Both the position numbers and the translations under genes were made by a program. 64,000 nucleotides of DNA. It comes from Burkholderiaceae bacterium (GTDB lineage Bacteria; Pseudomonadota; Gammaproteobacteria; Burkholderiales; Burkholderiaceae_B). Below, in pieces: positions 8,498-19,144 of this stretch. The stretch lies in the NCBI GenBank assembly GCA_004322135.1, contig SCSG01000041.1, positions 1 to 64,000 of the forward strand. Direction: 5' to 3'. A model generated the notes under the pieces. The model saw only the letters and a list, made by a program, of their open reading frames with translations. It had not been told where the DNA came from and ran no database searches. Numbering within the stretch: position 1 is the stretch's first letter; every line of letters starts with the position of its first letter.

Positions 8498-10283
8498 ATG
8501 CGGGAGCTCCGGAAGCCGACGGAGGCGTACCATTGGCGGGTTTGCCCAAATAAGTAGCCACCACATCGGGGCGGGACATGACTTCGGCCGGCAGCCCCTG
8601 GGCCAGAACCTCGCCCTGATTGAACACAACAACGCGATCACACAACGCCATGACCGCACGCATGACGTGCTCGACAAAGACAATGGTCGTACCCTGCGCG
8701 CGTATGCGCTGGATCAGCGCAACGGCCTCGTCGATTTCGGAGGGCGTGAGCCCCGACAGGACTTCGTCGAGCATCAACAACTGAGGATGTGCCGCCAGGG
8801 CACGTGCAAACTCAAGGAACTTGCGCTGATGCAGATTCAGGTCTTCGGGCAGAACAAAGGCGCGATCGGCCAGCCCGGTGAATTCAAGCCAGTGCCAGGC
8901 ATCGCGCTCGGCCCGCTGGCGTTCCCGCTGACGGGCGCCGAACATGGCAGGCAACGCCACGTTTTCCAGCACGGTAAGGTGTGCAAAGGGCCGCGGTATC
9001 TGATACGTGCGCGCAATGCCGCAACCGGCAATACGATGCGCGCCAATACCGGAAATCTTCTTGCCGGCGAAGGTCATGCTGCCCGAGGTTAACGGAAAGT
9101 GCCCGCTGACAACGTTGATGAACGTGGATTTGCCCGAGCCATTCGGCCCAAGCAGGCCCAGAATTTCGCCACGCATGACGTCCAGATCGACCTCGTGCAA
9201 GGCCTGAACACCCTGAAATGCCTTGCTGACGCCGCGCGCCGACAGAAGAACCTGGCTCGTAGCGGCCAATGGGCCCGGTGCCACCGGTGCCGCGGGTGTC
9301 TGCGCATCTTGCTCTGCGGCCGCCTTGCGCGCCTGCGCCACTACCGGCCTGGGCATGAATTTTTTCAGCAGCTGCCCCAGCACGCCTTCGGGCATGAAAA
9401 GAATGACGGCAATCAGAATGACGCCCATGGAAACCTTCCCCAGCACCACACTGTCACCCGACGTAAAGCTGTACAGCAGAATGGTGATGATCGTGGCGCC
9501 GACCGCAGGCCCGGCCCAATGCCTGGTGCCACCCAGGACGCTCATGAGTATGACGGTAATCGGCAGCAGCACCGTGAAAATATCGCCTGTCGTGACGTAC
9601 GACACGAACAGCGCGTGCACACCGCCCACTACACCCGCCAGCGCGCACGACAGCGCAAACGCGACAACCTTGTACCAGAAGGTGGGGACGCCCATGACTT
9701 CGGCGACATCTTCATCATCGTGAATGGCGAACAGGCCTGTGCCGAAGCGCGCGTAGAACACCACGACCGCCACCGCCACGGTAAGGACGGCGGCCGCCAG
9801 AGCCAGATAAAAGAATGTGGCCGACGCCGAGGGCCCGATTTGCGGCACGGGCACGGCACTTAGATAAACGCCAGGGCCGCCGTCGATAGGCGTATTCAGG
9901 ACGATGGTGGCCACCACGAACGTTGCCGCCAGCGTCAGCAGGGCGAACAGTTCACCACGCACCGCCTTGACGCGAAACGACACCACGCCCAGAACGATGC
10001 CAAAGAGCGCCGCCATGCCAGCGGCGGCCGGCAACGTCCACAGGAAGGGAACGTCGAACTGACTGGTAAGCACTGCCGTCGTGTACATGCCAATGCCGAA
10101 GAACGCGCCGTGCCCAAACGAGAAATACCCCGAATAGCCAGACAAAATATTCCACGACGTAGCCAGCGCAACCCAGTGGAACACAAGGTACAGGACAGAC
10201 AGGTAGAAGGGGGGTAGGCCAAGGTATGGAATCGTGCCAAGCGCCAACGCCAGAACGGCCACCAACAACAGGGATTTCTTCAT
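8490..10283 (-). CDS. fused ABC transporter permease-ATPase (LivM-LivG)
   Basis: A 597-residue fusion. Residues 1 to about 310 are a LivM permease with many hydrophobic segments and the loop SWNILSGYSGYFSFGHGAF. About 310-345 is an Ala/Pro-rich linker. The rest is a LivG ATPase with GPNGSGKST, the relaxed signature LNLHQRKFLE common in LivG, and LLMLDEVLSGL. The start at 10283 overlaps the livH stop as ATGA; an upstream open frame in this phase is antisense-like shadow within livH. Such fusions are known in Burkholderiales. It supplies one permease and one ATPase of the same heteromeric importer. Confidence 0.92.
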   Translation of the reverse strand: MKKSLLLVAVLALALGTIPYLGLPPFYLSVLYLVFHWVALATSWNILSGYSGYFSFGHGAFFGIGMYTTAVLTSQFDVPFLWTLPAAAGMAALFGIVLGVVSFRVKAVRGELFALLTLAATFVVATIVLNTPIDGGPGVYLSAVPVPQIGPSASATFFYLALAAAVLTVAVAVVVFYARFGTGLFAIHDDEDVAEVMGVPTFWYKVVAFALSCALAGVVGGVHALFVSYVTTGDIFTVLLPITVILMSVLGGTRHWAGPAVGATIITILLYSFTSGDSVVLGKVSMGVILIAVILFMPEGVLGQLLKKFMPRPVVAQARKAAAEQDAQTPAAPVAPGPLAATSQVLLSARGVSKAFQGVQALHEVDLDVMRGEILGLLGPNGSGKSTFINVVSGHFPLTSGSMTFAGKKISGIGAHRIAGCGIARTYQIPRPFAHLTVLENVALPAMFGARQRERQRAERDAWHWLEFTGLADRAFVLPEDLNLHQRKFLEFARALAAHPQLLMLDEVLSGLTPSEIDEAVALIQRIRAQGTTIVFVEHVMRAVMALCDRVVVFNQGEVLAQGLPAEVMSRPDVVATYLGKPANGTPPSASGAPAYA

Positions 10284-11143
10284 GCCTGGATTCTCTCGGG
10301 CCGCACCAGCAACACGACGATCAATAACGAAAACGAAACCAGCGGCGCCCAGGAGGGTGACGCGACAGCCATGGTGATGGCCTCGCTGACGCCGATGACG
10401 CACCCCGCAATAATGGGACCCATGGGCCGCCCCAGCCCGCCCAGCATGACGCAGGCAAACACCACACCTATCCAGGTGTATATCTGCGAAGGCGCCAGCG
10501 TGTAACCCAGTGCAATGCACACGCCGGCAATACCGGCGAGCGACGCGTTCAGGCCCGAAAGCAACAGCCCCAGTACCCGCTGGTTTATGCCAAAGGCCGC
10601 CGCGATGGGCGCGTCTTCGGCGGCGGCGCGAATGGCCTTGCCGATGTCGGAGCGGCGCAGAACCTGCCACACAATCAGTGAAATTCCCAGGCTCAGGCCC
10701 AACGTAATGAGCTCGGGTTCAGGCAGATACAACGTGCCCAGCTGCAACTTGTGATTGGAATACGTCGATTCAAGCCGCCGGTAGTCGGCCGTCCAGATCC
10801 ACTGCAGCACGGCCTCGACGATGATGGTCAGGCCGAACGTAACCAGCAGGGAATTGAACGGCGTGACCCGGAATCGGGTAAGCACCCAGTGCACGGCCAC
10901 TCCCACGACAAAGAACACGGGAATGATCATGAGCAGGGTAAGCAGCGGATCGACGCCTCCGTAGGTTGAAAACTGATACGTGAGGTAAGCACCGAGAAAC
11001 GCCAGGGCAAAGTGCGCCAGATTGATCTGACGCAGCATGCCCCAGGACAAACTTAAGCCAAGCCCCAGCAACCCATACAACGCACCCGTGAAAATTCCAC
11101 CCAGGACAGCCTGGGCCAAAAGCGTGAAGCTTGGAAAACTCAT
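10280..11143 (-). CDS. livH: ABC transporter permease, LivH type
   Basis: A 287-residue inner-membrane permease with about eight hydrophobic segments. GLGLSLSWGMLRQINLAHFALAF near the N-terminus is the LivH signature (shown as family marker), and VMLGGLGRPMGPIIAG near residue 230 is the coupling-loop region. It lies 13 bases after livK and overlaps the fused livMG gene by four bases. It pairs with the LivM half of the fusion to form the translocation pore. Confidence 0.92.
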   Translation of the reverse strand: MSFPSFTLLAQAVLGGIFTGALYGLLGLGLSLSWGMLRQINLAHFALAFLGAYLTYQFSTYGGVDPLLTLLMIIPVFFVVGVAVHWVLTRFRVTPFNSLLVTFGLTIIVEAVLQWIWTADYRRLESTYSNHKLQLGTLYLPEPELITLGLSLGISLIVWQVLRRSDIGKAIRAAAEDAPIAAAFGINQRVLGLLLSGLNASLAGIAGVCIALGYTLAPSQIYTWIGVVFACVMLGGLGRPMGPIIAGCVIGVSEAITMAVASPSWAPLVSFSLLIVVLLVRPERIQA

Positions 11144-11156
11144 CGATTACAACCGC

Positions 11157-12365
11157 TCAGGAGGCTCGTAGTTTTGCGCCCGGAGCGGCCCAGTCGTGCG
11201 GATATACCACCAGCCACTTGCCTTCCTGCACCTGCTTGATGCGGCTTAGGTCGTCACCAAAATTGCCTGGCCCGTTAAAGCGCAGCGTGCCCTGAATGGT
11301 CTTGACCCGGTTCGCCCGAAGCCAGTCGGCCAATTTCTTGTCGTCGAGTGACTTGTTGGCCGTGACCGTCGCCTCGATGATTTGCCAGGCCGAGAACGAT
11401 GCAGCGGCCTGGGTGTCGACAGACGTATCGGGCAGGCCAGCCTTGGCGGCACGCTCGGCGAATGTCTTGACGAACCAGGCGGCAACCGGGTCGTTGGTGA
11501 ACGGCGGGTGCGATTCGAATATGGTCACCGACAAGGCGTTGTTCGCCTCGGGCACCTTCAGCATGGGGCCCGGTGCGGGATAGTGATAAAACTGATTGCG
11601 CGGCACGTAATCAATTTTTTTCATGGCGTCGATGAGCTGATTGCCTTCGAGCCCAATGGCGCCCACCCAGAGGAAGTCGGGGTTGGCCTCTTTGATGCGC
11701 CCGGCGATTGGCCCGAAATCACGATTGCCGAAATCCCATTCGAGATACAGCACTTCCTTGACGCCACGTTTTTTCATGACCTCGCGTGCCCCCACCGAGA
11801 CAAAGTGCAAGGAGGGGAATTTACTGGTGACGATGGCCACGGTCTTGGGCATGTGCGGCGTACTGGCCATGGCATCAAGAACCAGATTCGGCGTGGAGAT
11901 TTCAGGCGTGGGGCCGAATGACCATGAAGAAAACTGACGATCGTACTTGGCCAGTTTGGGAATGCCGAATGTGTGGTGTACCAGCATTTTTTCGTGGCGC
12001 TGGGCAACGCCCATGGCCGAAAGAATGTTGCCAGTGGCGTATGGCCCAAGCAGCAGGTCGACTTTATCGGACGTAATAAGCTGCTCGTACAGCGTGCGCG
12101 CGATATCGGGCTTGGACTGGTCGTCTTTGAGCAACCACTGAACCGGCCGACCCAACAACCCGCCGCGCTTGTTCAAATCTTCAACGTAGATCTCGCCCGT
12201 AAGCTTGTGAACCATTGCCGTGGCGGCCAACGGGCCAGTCAATGCCAGCGTACTGCCAATTACGATGGGTTTGCCCGCCGGTTGAGCAAAAGCAACGCGC
12301 TGCGCAAGCGCCCCCGCACCCGCCGCGCCAAGCGCGGCAAGGAATACTCGTCGATCGACTGTCAT
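11157..12365 (-). CDS. ABC transporter substrate-binding protein, LivK type
   Basis: A 402-residue periplasmic binding protein. The signal peptide MTVDRRVFLAALGAAGAGAL ends before AFAQ and carries a twin-arginine-like RR, so Tat or Sec export are both possible. The mature part is a type I periplasmic fold (Peripla_BP_6) with IGSTLALTGPLAATA and LLLGPYATGN. It is first in the operon with livH, the livMG fusion and livF. The neighbours suggest an organic-acid ligand rather than leucine, which is inference. Confidence 0.9.
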   Translation of the reverse strand: MTVDRRVFLAALGAAGAGALAQRVAFAQPAGKPIVIGSTLALTGPLAATAMVHKLTGEIYVEDLNKRGGLLGRPVQWLLKDDQSKPDIARTLYEQLITSDKVDLLLGPYATGNILSAMGVAQRHEKMLVHHTFGIPKLAKYDRQFSSWSFGPTPEISTPNLVLDAMASTPHMPKTVAIVTSKFPSLHFVSVGAREVMKKRGVKEVLYLEWDFGNRDFGPIAGRIKEANPDFLWVGAIGLEGNQLIDAMKKIDYVPRNQFYHYPAPGPMLKVPEANNALSVTIFESHPPFTNDPVAAWFVKTFAERAAKAGLPDTSVDTQAAASFSAWQIIEATVTANKSLDDKKLADWLRANRVKTIQGTLRFNGPGNFGDDLSRIKQVQEGKWLVVYPHDWAAPGAKLRAS

Positions 12366-12681
12366 GAATTTGTCCCCTGGCTTTTAGATTTTGAAGCGAG
12401 AAATCGAGCGGCGAAGCGCATGCGCGCCTCGTCGCCAAAAATTCGATATACCAAGCCTGGCCGCGCGTACCCCGGCAACCTCTTCCCTTGTATTTTCTAC
12501 AGATTATATCCAGTGCACTTAAAAATAGAATCAGGGTTTCCACGCGGGGAAACCCGCCGCCCGCGCAGGGGCAACAACCCGCAGTAACAAACGCTTATCG
12601 GGCGCCGCATCGCAAAACACTAGACCCATCCCCCCTTGGCCTCGTATACTACCCCCCAGTACATTATCAGGGTGATGATTC
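12366..12681. other. divergent intergenic region between livK and frmR, 316 bases
   Basis: No gene is supported. The region must hold the livK promoter (minus) and the frmR promoter (plus). The right end contains the FrmR operator and promoter described separately. I see no other strong structure in the left 240 bases. Confidence 0.65.
12621..12661 (+). promoter_or_regulatory. frmR promoter with FrmR operator
   Basis: A plausible promoter has -35 TAGACC (12621-12626), an 18-base spacer and -10 TATACT (12645-12650). Overlapping and following the -10 is TACTACCCCCCAGTA (12647-12661), which matches the type 1 site of RcnR/FrmR-family repressors: TACT and AGTA ends flanking a C/G tract. The repressor bound here would block RNA polymerase; formaldehyde modification of FrmR would release it. 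Operator form is seen directly; the control model is known from FrmR in enterics. Confidence 0.82.
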
Positions 12682-12957
12682 GTGCCACATTCCGTGCTGG
12701 AAAAAAAACGCGTGCTGGCGCGTGTGCGCCGCATACGCGGTCAGTGTGATGCCCTTGTTCGCGCACTCGACGCCGATACCGACTGTGCTCCGGTGCTGCA
12801 GCAAATAGCTGCCATCCGTGGTGCCGTCAACGGCCTCATGTCCGAAGTCATGCAAGCACACATCCGTGAGGAGTTTGGCCCGGCCACCGCATCCAAAGCC
12901 CAGCGAGCCCAACGCGTCACCGAGCTCGCGGAGCTGGTGCGCTCCTATCTGAAGTAA
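12682..12957 (+). CDS. frmR: formaldehyde-responsive repressor FrmR (CsoR/RcnR family)
   Basis: A 91-residue all-helical repressor. Cys35 and His60, the pair that distinguishes the formaldehyde sensor, are both present (DADTDC35 and EVMQAH60), as is the N-terminal RVRRIRGQ motif of the family. The start is GTG with AGGGTG upstream. It stands immediately before frmA and behind a matching operator, so it represses the frmR-frmA-gfa unit until formaldehyde crosslinks the protein N-terminus to Cys35. Confidence 0.93.
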   Translation: MPHSVLEKKRVLARVRRIRGQCDALVRALDADTDCAPVLQQIAAIRGAVNGLMSEVMQAHIREEFGPATASKAQRAQRVTELAELVRSYLK

Positions 12958-13026
12958 TGCCATTGGGCAATGCGGTCGGCGCCATTCAGCAATGGCCACG
13001 GCATACTGCCCCTGAAATCCACGTAG

Positions 13027-14151
<1,125 letters not shown>

Positions 14152-14220
14152 CGACTTTTGCAGGGAAGGGCGGCACGCGACCACGCAGCGCCGCATAAAT
14201 CATCCAACCGGAGACTAATC

Positions 14221-14796
14221 ATGAGTGCAATATCACTTCATCCGCAGGTGGACCATGGCATAACGCCAACAGATCCGAACTTCAAGGGCGGCACGCTGGA
14301 ATGCCTGTGCGCAACCAACAAAGTGGTCGTGCGGCTCGATTCACAAACCGCGTACAACCACGCCTGCGGCTGCACCAAGTGCTGGAAGCCCAAAGGTGCC
14401 ATGTTCTCCATGTTGTCTGTCGTTCCGCGTGAGAAGGTCAGCGTCATCGCCAATGGCGACAAGCTCAAGATCGTGGACGAAAGCGCCACCATTCAGCGGC
14501 ACGCCTGCAAGGAATGCGGCGCACACATGTTCGGACTCATTGAAAACAAGGACCACCCTTTCCACGGCCTGGCCTTCGTGCACACCGAGCTCTCACCGCA
14601 AACCGGCTGGGCCGCTCCGGGCTTTGCCGCCTTTGTTTCCTCGGTCATCGAAGCCGGCACACCACCGGCACAAATGGGTGCGGTACGCGCACAGCTGCGC
14701 GAACTGAAGCTGGAACCCTACGACAGCCTGTCGCCGGAACTGATGGATATGGTCGCCACACAAGCCGCCAAAGCCAAAGGTACATTGCGCACCTGA
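14221..14796 (+). CDS. gfa: S-(hydroxymethyl)glutathione synthase, glutathione-dependent formaldehyde-activating enzyme
   Basis: A 191-residue Mss4-fold zinc protein that speeds formation of S-hydroxymethylglutathione from glutathione and formaldehyde. Zinc ligands appear as CLCATNKVV near residue 24, HACGCTKCW near 45 and [12 protein letters not shown] near 92. The start at 14221 follows GGAG at good spacing; the open frame extends upstream but without a start signal. It lies 69 bases after frmA and ends at a strong terminator. It feeds FrmA directly. Confidence 0.93.
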   Translation: MSAISLHPQVDHGITPTDPNFKGGTLECLCATNKVVVRLDSQTAYNHACGCTKCWKPKGAMFSMLSVVPREKVSVIANGDKLKIVDESATIQRHACKECGAHMFGLIENKDHPFHGLAFVHTELSPQTGWAAPGFAAFVSSVIEAGTPPAQMGAVRAQLRELKLEPYDSLSPELMDMVATQAAKAKGTLRT

Positions 14797-14810
14797 AAAG
14801 TGTCGCCTTG

Positions 14811-14849
14811 AAAGAATATGGCCCGCATTACGCCGGGCCATATTCTTTT
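14811..14849. terminator. bidirectional intrinsic terminator
   Basis: A perfect 15-bp stem (14811-14825 with 14834-14848) with an 8-base loop. The stem ends in TTT on the plus strand and, read in reverse, also ends in TTT. It lies between the convergent gfa gene and the orphan binding-protein gene and can serve both. Confidence 0.85.
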
Positions 14850-14975
14850 GCACTGTGCAAGATTCACATCGACCACGGCAACCTTACCTCGGTTACAGAG
14901 AACCACACTTCACGCAAACTGCTGCGACGAACTATTTACCGAATTCTTCGAGCAATTTGCGCCGGCTGCTGCCGA

Positions 14976-16154
14976 TCATTTACCCGGGTCTTTCACGTCG
15001 TTGAAGTGTGCCACTTCAACGACCTTGTTGACGCCATTGGCGCGTACGATCTTGCCTATATATATACGCTGCACAATATCCCGGGTCGCGGGATCAATAC
15101 TGATTGGGCCACGCGGACTTTGCAGTTTCAATTTCTTCAACGCGGCAACCACCTTATCACCGTCTTCCACATCGCCGTGCAGCGTGTTCGCCACCGAGTA
15201 AATGGCCGCCATGCCATCGTACCCGGCAACCGAATACGGCGCGGGCAGATCCTTGCCGCCCGACACTTGCTCATAGGCCTTTACAAAGGTATCGTTTACT
15301 GGCGAATCCCGGCCTTCCAGATACTGCGTTGATGTATAAATGTCTGTAGCCGACGGGCCCAATGCCTGCAGCACCTCGTTGGGCAGCTCGCTGACGAGCA
15401 AAACCTTCACACCCGCCTTGGACAGACCACGCTCCCTGAAAGCCTTCATGAATCCGGTAATCTGGTCGCCCCCTGGCACGAATACGAATACCGCATCCGG
15501 CTTTGCATCCTGAATGCGATGCACGAACGGAACAAGATCCGGGCTGTTCAACGGAACCCTTGTGCTTCCGACGATCGTGCCGCCATCTGCCGTAAAGGTT
15601 TTTTCAAACCCGGCTTTGGCATCCAGGCCAGGCTGATAATCCGATACCAGCGAATAGACTTTCTTGAAGCCATGCTTCGCCGCCCATTCGCCCATGGGGG
15701 CGGCGAGCTGCTGCAACGTAAATGAAACCCGGACGATATAGGGCGATTTGGTTGTAATACTGGATGCCGCCGCATTCATGATGATCATGGGCTTTTTGGC
15801 CGCGGTGGCCAGCGGGGCGGCCGCAAGCGCCTCAGGCGTAAATCCAAACCCCACCAGAAAATCCACCTTGTCGCGCGTCAGCAGTTCCTGGGCCAGGCGC
15901 TTGGATATCTCGGGTACGGGGCCTGTCGTGTCGCGCACGATGACGTCGATCTTCTTGCCGGCAACCGTATCGCCATGCACCTTCATGTAAGCATTGATGC
16001 CGTTGAGCATCCGCCGCCCGTAATCGGCCATGACACCCGTGAACGGTGCAATCATCCCGATTTTTATCGTGCCTTCGGCGTGGGCCATCATGGGCATGGC
16101 CACGCCTATCAACGCCGACGCCATCGAAATTCCCACTACTTTGCGAAAATTCAT
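14976..16154 (-). CDS. orphan ABC-type substrate-binding protein (Peripla_BP_6)
   Basis: A 392-residue periplasmic binding protein with a Sec signal peptide (MNFRKVVGISMASALIGVA then AHA cleavage region) and the LivK-type opening IKIGMIAPFTGVMADYGRR. The start at 16154 was chosen for its signal peptide and an AGGAG ribosome site. No permease or ATPase is adjacent. It lies next to, and reads in the same direction as, the IclR gene beside the terephthalate-type operon. It could present an aromatic acid to one of the two Liv permease sets in the window; this is inference. Confidence 0.88.
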   Translation of the reverse strand: MNFRKVVGISMASALIGVAMPMMAHAEGTIKIGMIAPFTGVMADYGRRMLNGINAYMKVHGDTVAGKKIDVIVRDTTGPVPEISKRLAQELLTRDKVDFLVGFGFTPEALAAAPLATAAKKPMIIMNAAASSITTKSPYIVRVSFTLQQLAAPMGEWAAKHGFKKVYSLVSDYQPGLDAKAGFEKTFTADGGTIVGSTRVPLNSPDLVPFVHRIQDAKPDAVFVFVPGGDQITGFMKAFRERGLSKAGVKVLLVSELPNEVLQALGPSATDIYTSTQYLEGRDSPVNDTFVKAYEQVSGGKDLPAPYSVAGYDGMAAIYSVANTLHGDVEDGDKVVAALKKLKLQSPRGPISIDPATRDIVQRIYIGKIVRANGVNKVVEVAHFNDVKDPGK

Positions 16155-16373
16155 TCTTATCTCCTGGTCAGCGCAAGCCGCCACTGCGTGGCAATGTTGA
16201 GGGCAACAACCATTGGCTGCCACAACGCCACGACAGAAACGCTGCAACCTGGACCGCCGATCGGGCACCGGGGGTCTGTTTATTTATTTAAAGACAAAAG
16301 TTTAGGAGGCGCCAGTTTCCAATGTCAATGAAACCGGCATCGATGTGCGCATTGCGAACGTCTGACGCCTACC

Positions 16374-17219
16374 TTAAAGCAGTGAAGCCGTCATGCGGCG
16401 GGCACGTTCCAGTTCAGGCAACAGACGCTCAAGCATATTGTCCAATGTACGGCGCGATGCGGCGCTGACAATGCTCATGGACCCTATCATTCGACCACGA
16501 CCTTCACGTATGGGCACGGCAAGCGAACGCACGCCCAGTTCCAGTTCCTCGTCACACACGGCGTAGCCGCGCTTGCGAACGTCGTCGAGCAGCGCCAAGA
16601 TTTCTGGAATCGAGATTCGTGTATGCGGCGTGAGCGGCGTAAGCGCCGTACGATTAAGACGCCTCAACGCTTCCTCTTGCGGCAAATCGGCCAGCAACAC
16701 CCGGCCTGTCGCGCTACTGTATGCGGGCAGGCGCGAACCCAGCCCCAACCCGTTCGACAGGCTGCGCCGTGTGGCCGCCCTGGCCACGAACACAACGTCG
16801 GTGCCATCCAGCACGGCAAAGGAACTGGACTCGTGTGTTCTTTCACTGATGGCTTCCAGCGTGGGCTGCATGGTCCTGGCCAGCGCGGTGGATGTCAGGT
16901 AGGCATGCCCAAGGCGCAGCACGCGTGGCGCCAGCCAGAACAGCTTGCCATCCCCCTCCACATAGCCCAGCCGCTTCAGCGTCAGGAGGGAGCGCCGCGC
17001 GGACGCGCGCGAATGGCCCGTGATTTCGGCCGCCTCGCTAAGCGTCAGCGGCTTGTTGCTGATGCCAAATGCCTCGATGATGAGCAAGCCTTTTTCCAGG
17101 CCGACAACATATTCCTTTTCTTCCTTGCTGCGCTGGGGCACAGCCCGTGCCACGGCCGCAACCCGCCCCGCCACGGCCGTTGTCCCAACACGCTTACGTT
17201 TGTGCGTCATGTCTTCCAT
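16374..17219 (-). CDS. IclR family regulator, probable regulator of the tph-like operon
   Basis: A 281-residue regulator. After a basic N-terminal tail, the helix-turn-helix spans about residues 45-100 with PLTLSEAAEITGHSRASARR; the effector domain follows with GSRLPAYSSATGRVLLADL and a C-terminal GSMSIVSAASRR. It resembles the PcaR/PobR/TphR group that senses aromatic acids. ATG at 17219 was chosen; 17210 is an in-frame alternative. It diverges from tphA2, the arrangement of tphR in known clusters, so activation of that operon is the likely role. Confidence 0.88.
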   Translation of the reverse strand: MEDMTHKRKRVGTTAVAGRVAAVARAVPQRSKEEKEYVVGLEKGLLIIEAFGISNKPLTLSEAAEITGHSRASARRSLLTLKRLGYVEGDGKLFWLAPRVLRLGHAYLTSTALARTMQPTLEAISERTHESSSFAVLDGTDVVFVARAATRRSLSNGLGLGSRLPAYSSATGRVLLADLPQEEALRRLNRTALTPLTPHTRISIPEILALLDDVRKRGYAVCDEELELGVRSLAVPIREGRGRMIGSMSIVSAASRRTLDNMLERLLPELERARRMTASLL

Positions 17220-17237
17220 GGGCGGATTATAGCTAAC

Positions 17238-17250
17238 TTCGCTATGCGAA
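17238..17250. promoter_or_regulatory. palindromic operator candidate for the IclR regulator
   Basis: TTCGC-TAT-GCGAA is a perfect 13-base palindrome 18 bases upstream of the IclR start, in the 168-base divergent spacer shared with tphA2. An imperfect inverted repeat (GCCGTTTT and AAAATGGC, 17258-17286) lies beside it. Position suggests autoregulation and control of the operon. Confidence 0.5.
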
Positions 17251-17387
17251 CAATTTGGCCGTTTTCTTTGACTCTCCCAAAATGGCTCTTTAAACTTCAC
17301 GCATACATCCTTGGCAGTACGTCAACAACGCAAGCCGGCATCTTGTCGGCCGCTGCGGCGTATTGCCACTTCTAGCGAGCATCAGAC

Positions 17388-18656
17388 ATGACTACAGACG
17401 CCACGCCAGCCGCCCAGGCAACGGCCCTACCGAAATGGGAGCGGGACAGTACCGAGATTCCGTACTGGATTTACCAGGACGAGAACGTCCTGAAACAGGA
17501 GCAGGAAAAAATCTACCAGGGTCCTGTCTGGAACTACCTTTGCCTGGAAGTCGAGATTCCCAATGCGGGCGACTATCGCACCACGTTCGTCGGCGCCATG
17601 CCGGTTGTCGTGGCGCGCAATACCGACGGCGAGATCTACGCGTTTGAAAACCGCTGTGCCCACCGCGGCGCTCTCATCGCGTTTGAAGATGGCGGCAATA
17701 CGCCCGACTTCACCTGCGTGTATCACGCCTGGAACTACGATCTGGCCGGCACGCTCAAGGGCGTTGCCTTCGAACACGGCGTCAACGGCAAGGGCGGCAT
17801 GCCCAGCACCTTTTCCAAAGAGTCGCTCAACGGCCCCAAAAAGCTTCGCACCGCCACATTCTGCGGGCTGGTGTTCGGCAGCCTGGACGAAGACGTACCT
17901 CCTATCGAAGAATATCTGGGGGAAGACATCGCCGCGCGCATCGAACGCGTGCTGAACCGGCCAGTGAAAGTAACAGGCCGGTTCAAGCAAATGTTCTCGA
18001 ACAACTGGAAGATGTATTTCGAGAACGTCAAGGACAGCTATCACGCCAGCCTGCTGCACACGTTCTTCACCACATTCCGCCTGAACCGGCTGTCGCAAAA
18101 GGGAGGTGTCATCGTCAGCGAAACCGGCGCGCATCATGCGAGCTACTCACTTATCGACACCGACGAGGCAAAAGCCGCCGCCAGTTCGGAATATGACAAC
18201 GAAAAGCTGCGCACCGATATCGGCGACTACCGCCTGGCCGACCCCAGCCTGCTGGAAGGCGTCGATGAATTCGGTGACGGCATCACCTTGCAGATCCTCT
18301 CGGTCTTTCCGGGGTTCGTGCTGCAGCAGATCCGAAATTCCATTGCCGTGCGTCAGGTGCTGCCCAAGGGCGAGGAACGCACGGAACTGAACTGGACCTA
18401 TCTGGGCTTTGCCGACGACACGCCCGCCATGGATACCATGCGGCTGAAGCAGGGGAATCTTATCGGTCCCTCGGGCTTTGTCTCGATGGAAGACGGTGCG
18501 GTGGGCAGCTTTGTGCAGCGTGGCATCTGCTGTGCCAGCTCTGAATACGGCATCATACAAATGGGCGGCAAAGAGGTGGGCAGCACTGATTATCGGGCCA
18601 CCGAAACATCGGTACGCGGGTTCTGGAAAGCCTACCGGAACTACATGGGGATTTAA
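17388..18656 (+). CDS. tphA2: terephthalate 1,2-dioxygenase large (alpha) subunit
   Basis: A 422-residue Rieske non-heme iron oxygenase subunit. The Rieske cluster ligands are CAHRG (near residue 90) and CVYHAW (near 109). The mononuclear iron site is [11 protein letters not shown] (near 215). The sequence around the Rieske site closely follows TphA2 of Comamonas as I remember it. The following genes give the order A2-A3-B-A1 of terephthalate operons. Reaction: cis-dihydroxylation of terephthalate to the 1,2-dihydrodiol. A related dicarboxylic aromatic acid cannot be excluded. Confidence 0.83.
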   Translation: MTTDATPAAQATALPKWERDSTEIPYWIYQDENVLKQEQEKIYQGPVWNYLCLEVEIPNAGDYRTTFVGAMPVVVARNTDGEIYAFENRCAHRGALIAFEDGGNTPDFTCVYHAWNYDLAGTLKGVAFEHGVNGKGGMPSTFSKESLNGPKKLRTATFCGLVFGSLDEDVPPIEEYLGEDIAARIERVLNRPVKVTGRFKQMFSNNWKMYFENVKDSYHASLLHTFFTTFRLNRLSQKGGVIVSETGAHHASYSLIDTDEAKAAASSEYDNEKLRTDIGDYRLADPSLLEGVDEFGDGITLQILSVFPGFVLQQIRNSIAVRQVLPKGEERTELNWTYLGFADDTPAMDTMRLKQGNLIGPSGFVSMEDGAVGSFVQRGICCASSEYGIIQMGGKEVGSTDYRATETSVRGFWKAYRNYMGI

Positions 18657-18657
18657 C

Positions 18658-19131
18658 GTGACTACTTCGACACTCTACGAACGGCTCAACACGCTCAACG
18701 CCGCCTACGCCCATTGCATCGACGAGGACAAGCTTGAATCGTGGCCCGGGTTCTTCAGCACGCACTGCCTGTACAAGATCACGACGGCCGAGAACTACGA
18801 CAACAACCTGCCCGCGGGGCTCGTCTACGCCGACAGCCAGAACATGCTGAAAGATCGGGTAAGCGCACTGCGCAAGGCCAATGTCTACGAGCGGCAACGC
18901 TACCGCCACATTATCGGCACGCCCTACATTACCCAACAGACGCCGGCGCTCGTCCAGGCCGAAACACCCTTTCTGGTTACACGTATCATGCGCGGCGGAA
19001 AGATGGATCTGTTCGTCACGGGCAAGTATATTGACGAAGTCGCCATCACCGATGACGCGACGACGCTGGAAAAGCGCATCGTCGTGTGCGACAGCATCAG
19101 CTTCGACACACTTGTGGCAATTCCCCTGTAA
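18658..19131 (+). CDS. tphA3: terephthalate 1,2-dioxygenase small (beta) subunit
   Basis: A 157-residue ring-hydroxylating dioxygenase beta subunit (SnoaL-like cone fold), with LNTLNAAYAHCIDEDKLESW at the N-terminus and RYRHIIGTPYI in the core. The GTG start at 18658 is one base after the tphA2 stop; the longer open frame upstream lies inside tphA2. The beta subunit has a structural role in the alpha-beta oxygenase and no cofactor. The gap to the next gene is 13 bases. Confidence 0.85.
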   Translation: MTTSTLYERLNTLNAAYAHCIDEDKLESWPGFFSTHCLYKITTAENYDNNLPAGLVYADSQNMLKDRVSALRKANVYERQRYRHIIGTPYITQQTPALVQAETPFLVTRIMRGGKMDLFVTGKYIDEVAITDDATTLEKRIVVCDSISFDTLVAIPL

Positions 19132-19144
19132 TCGCCCCCAGACC

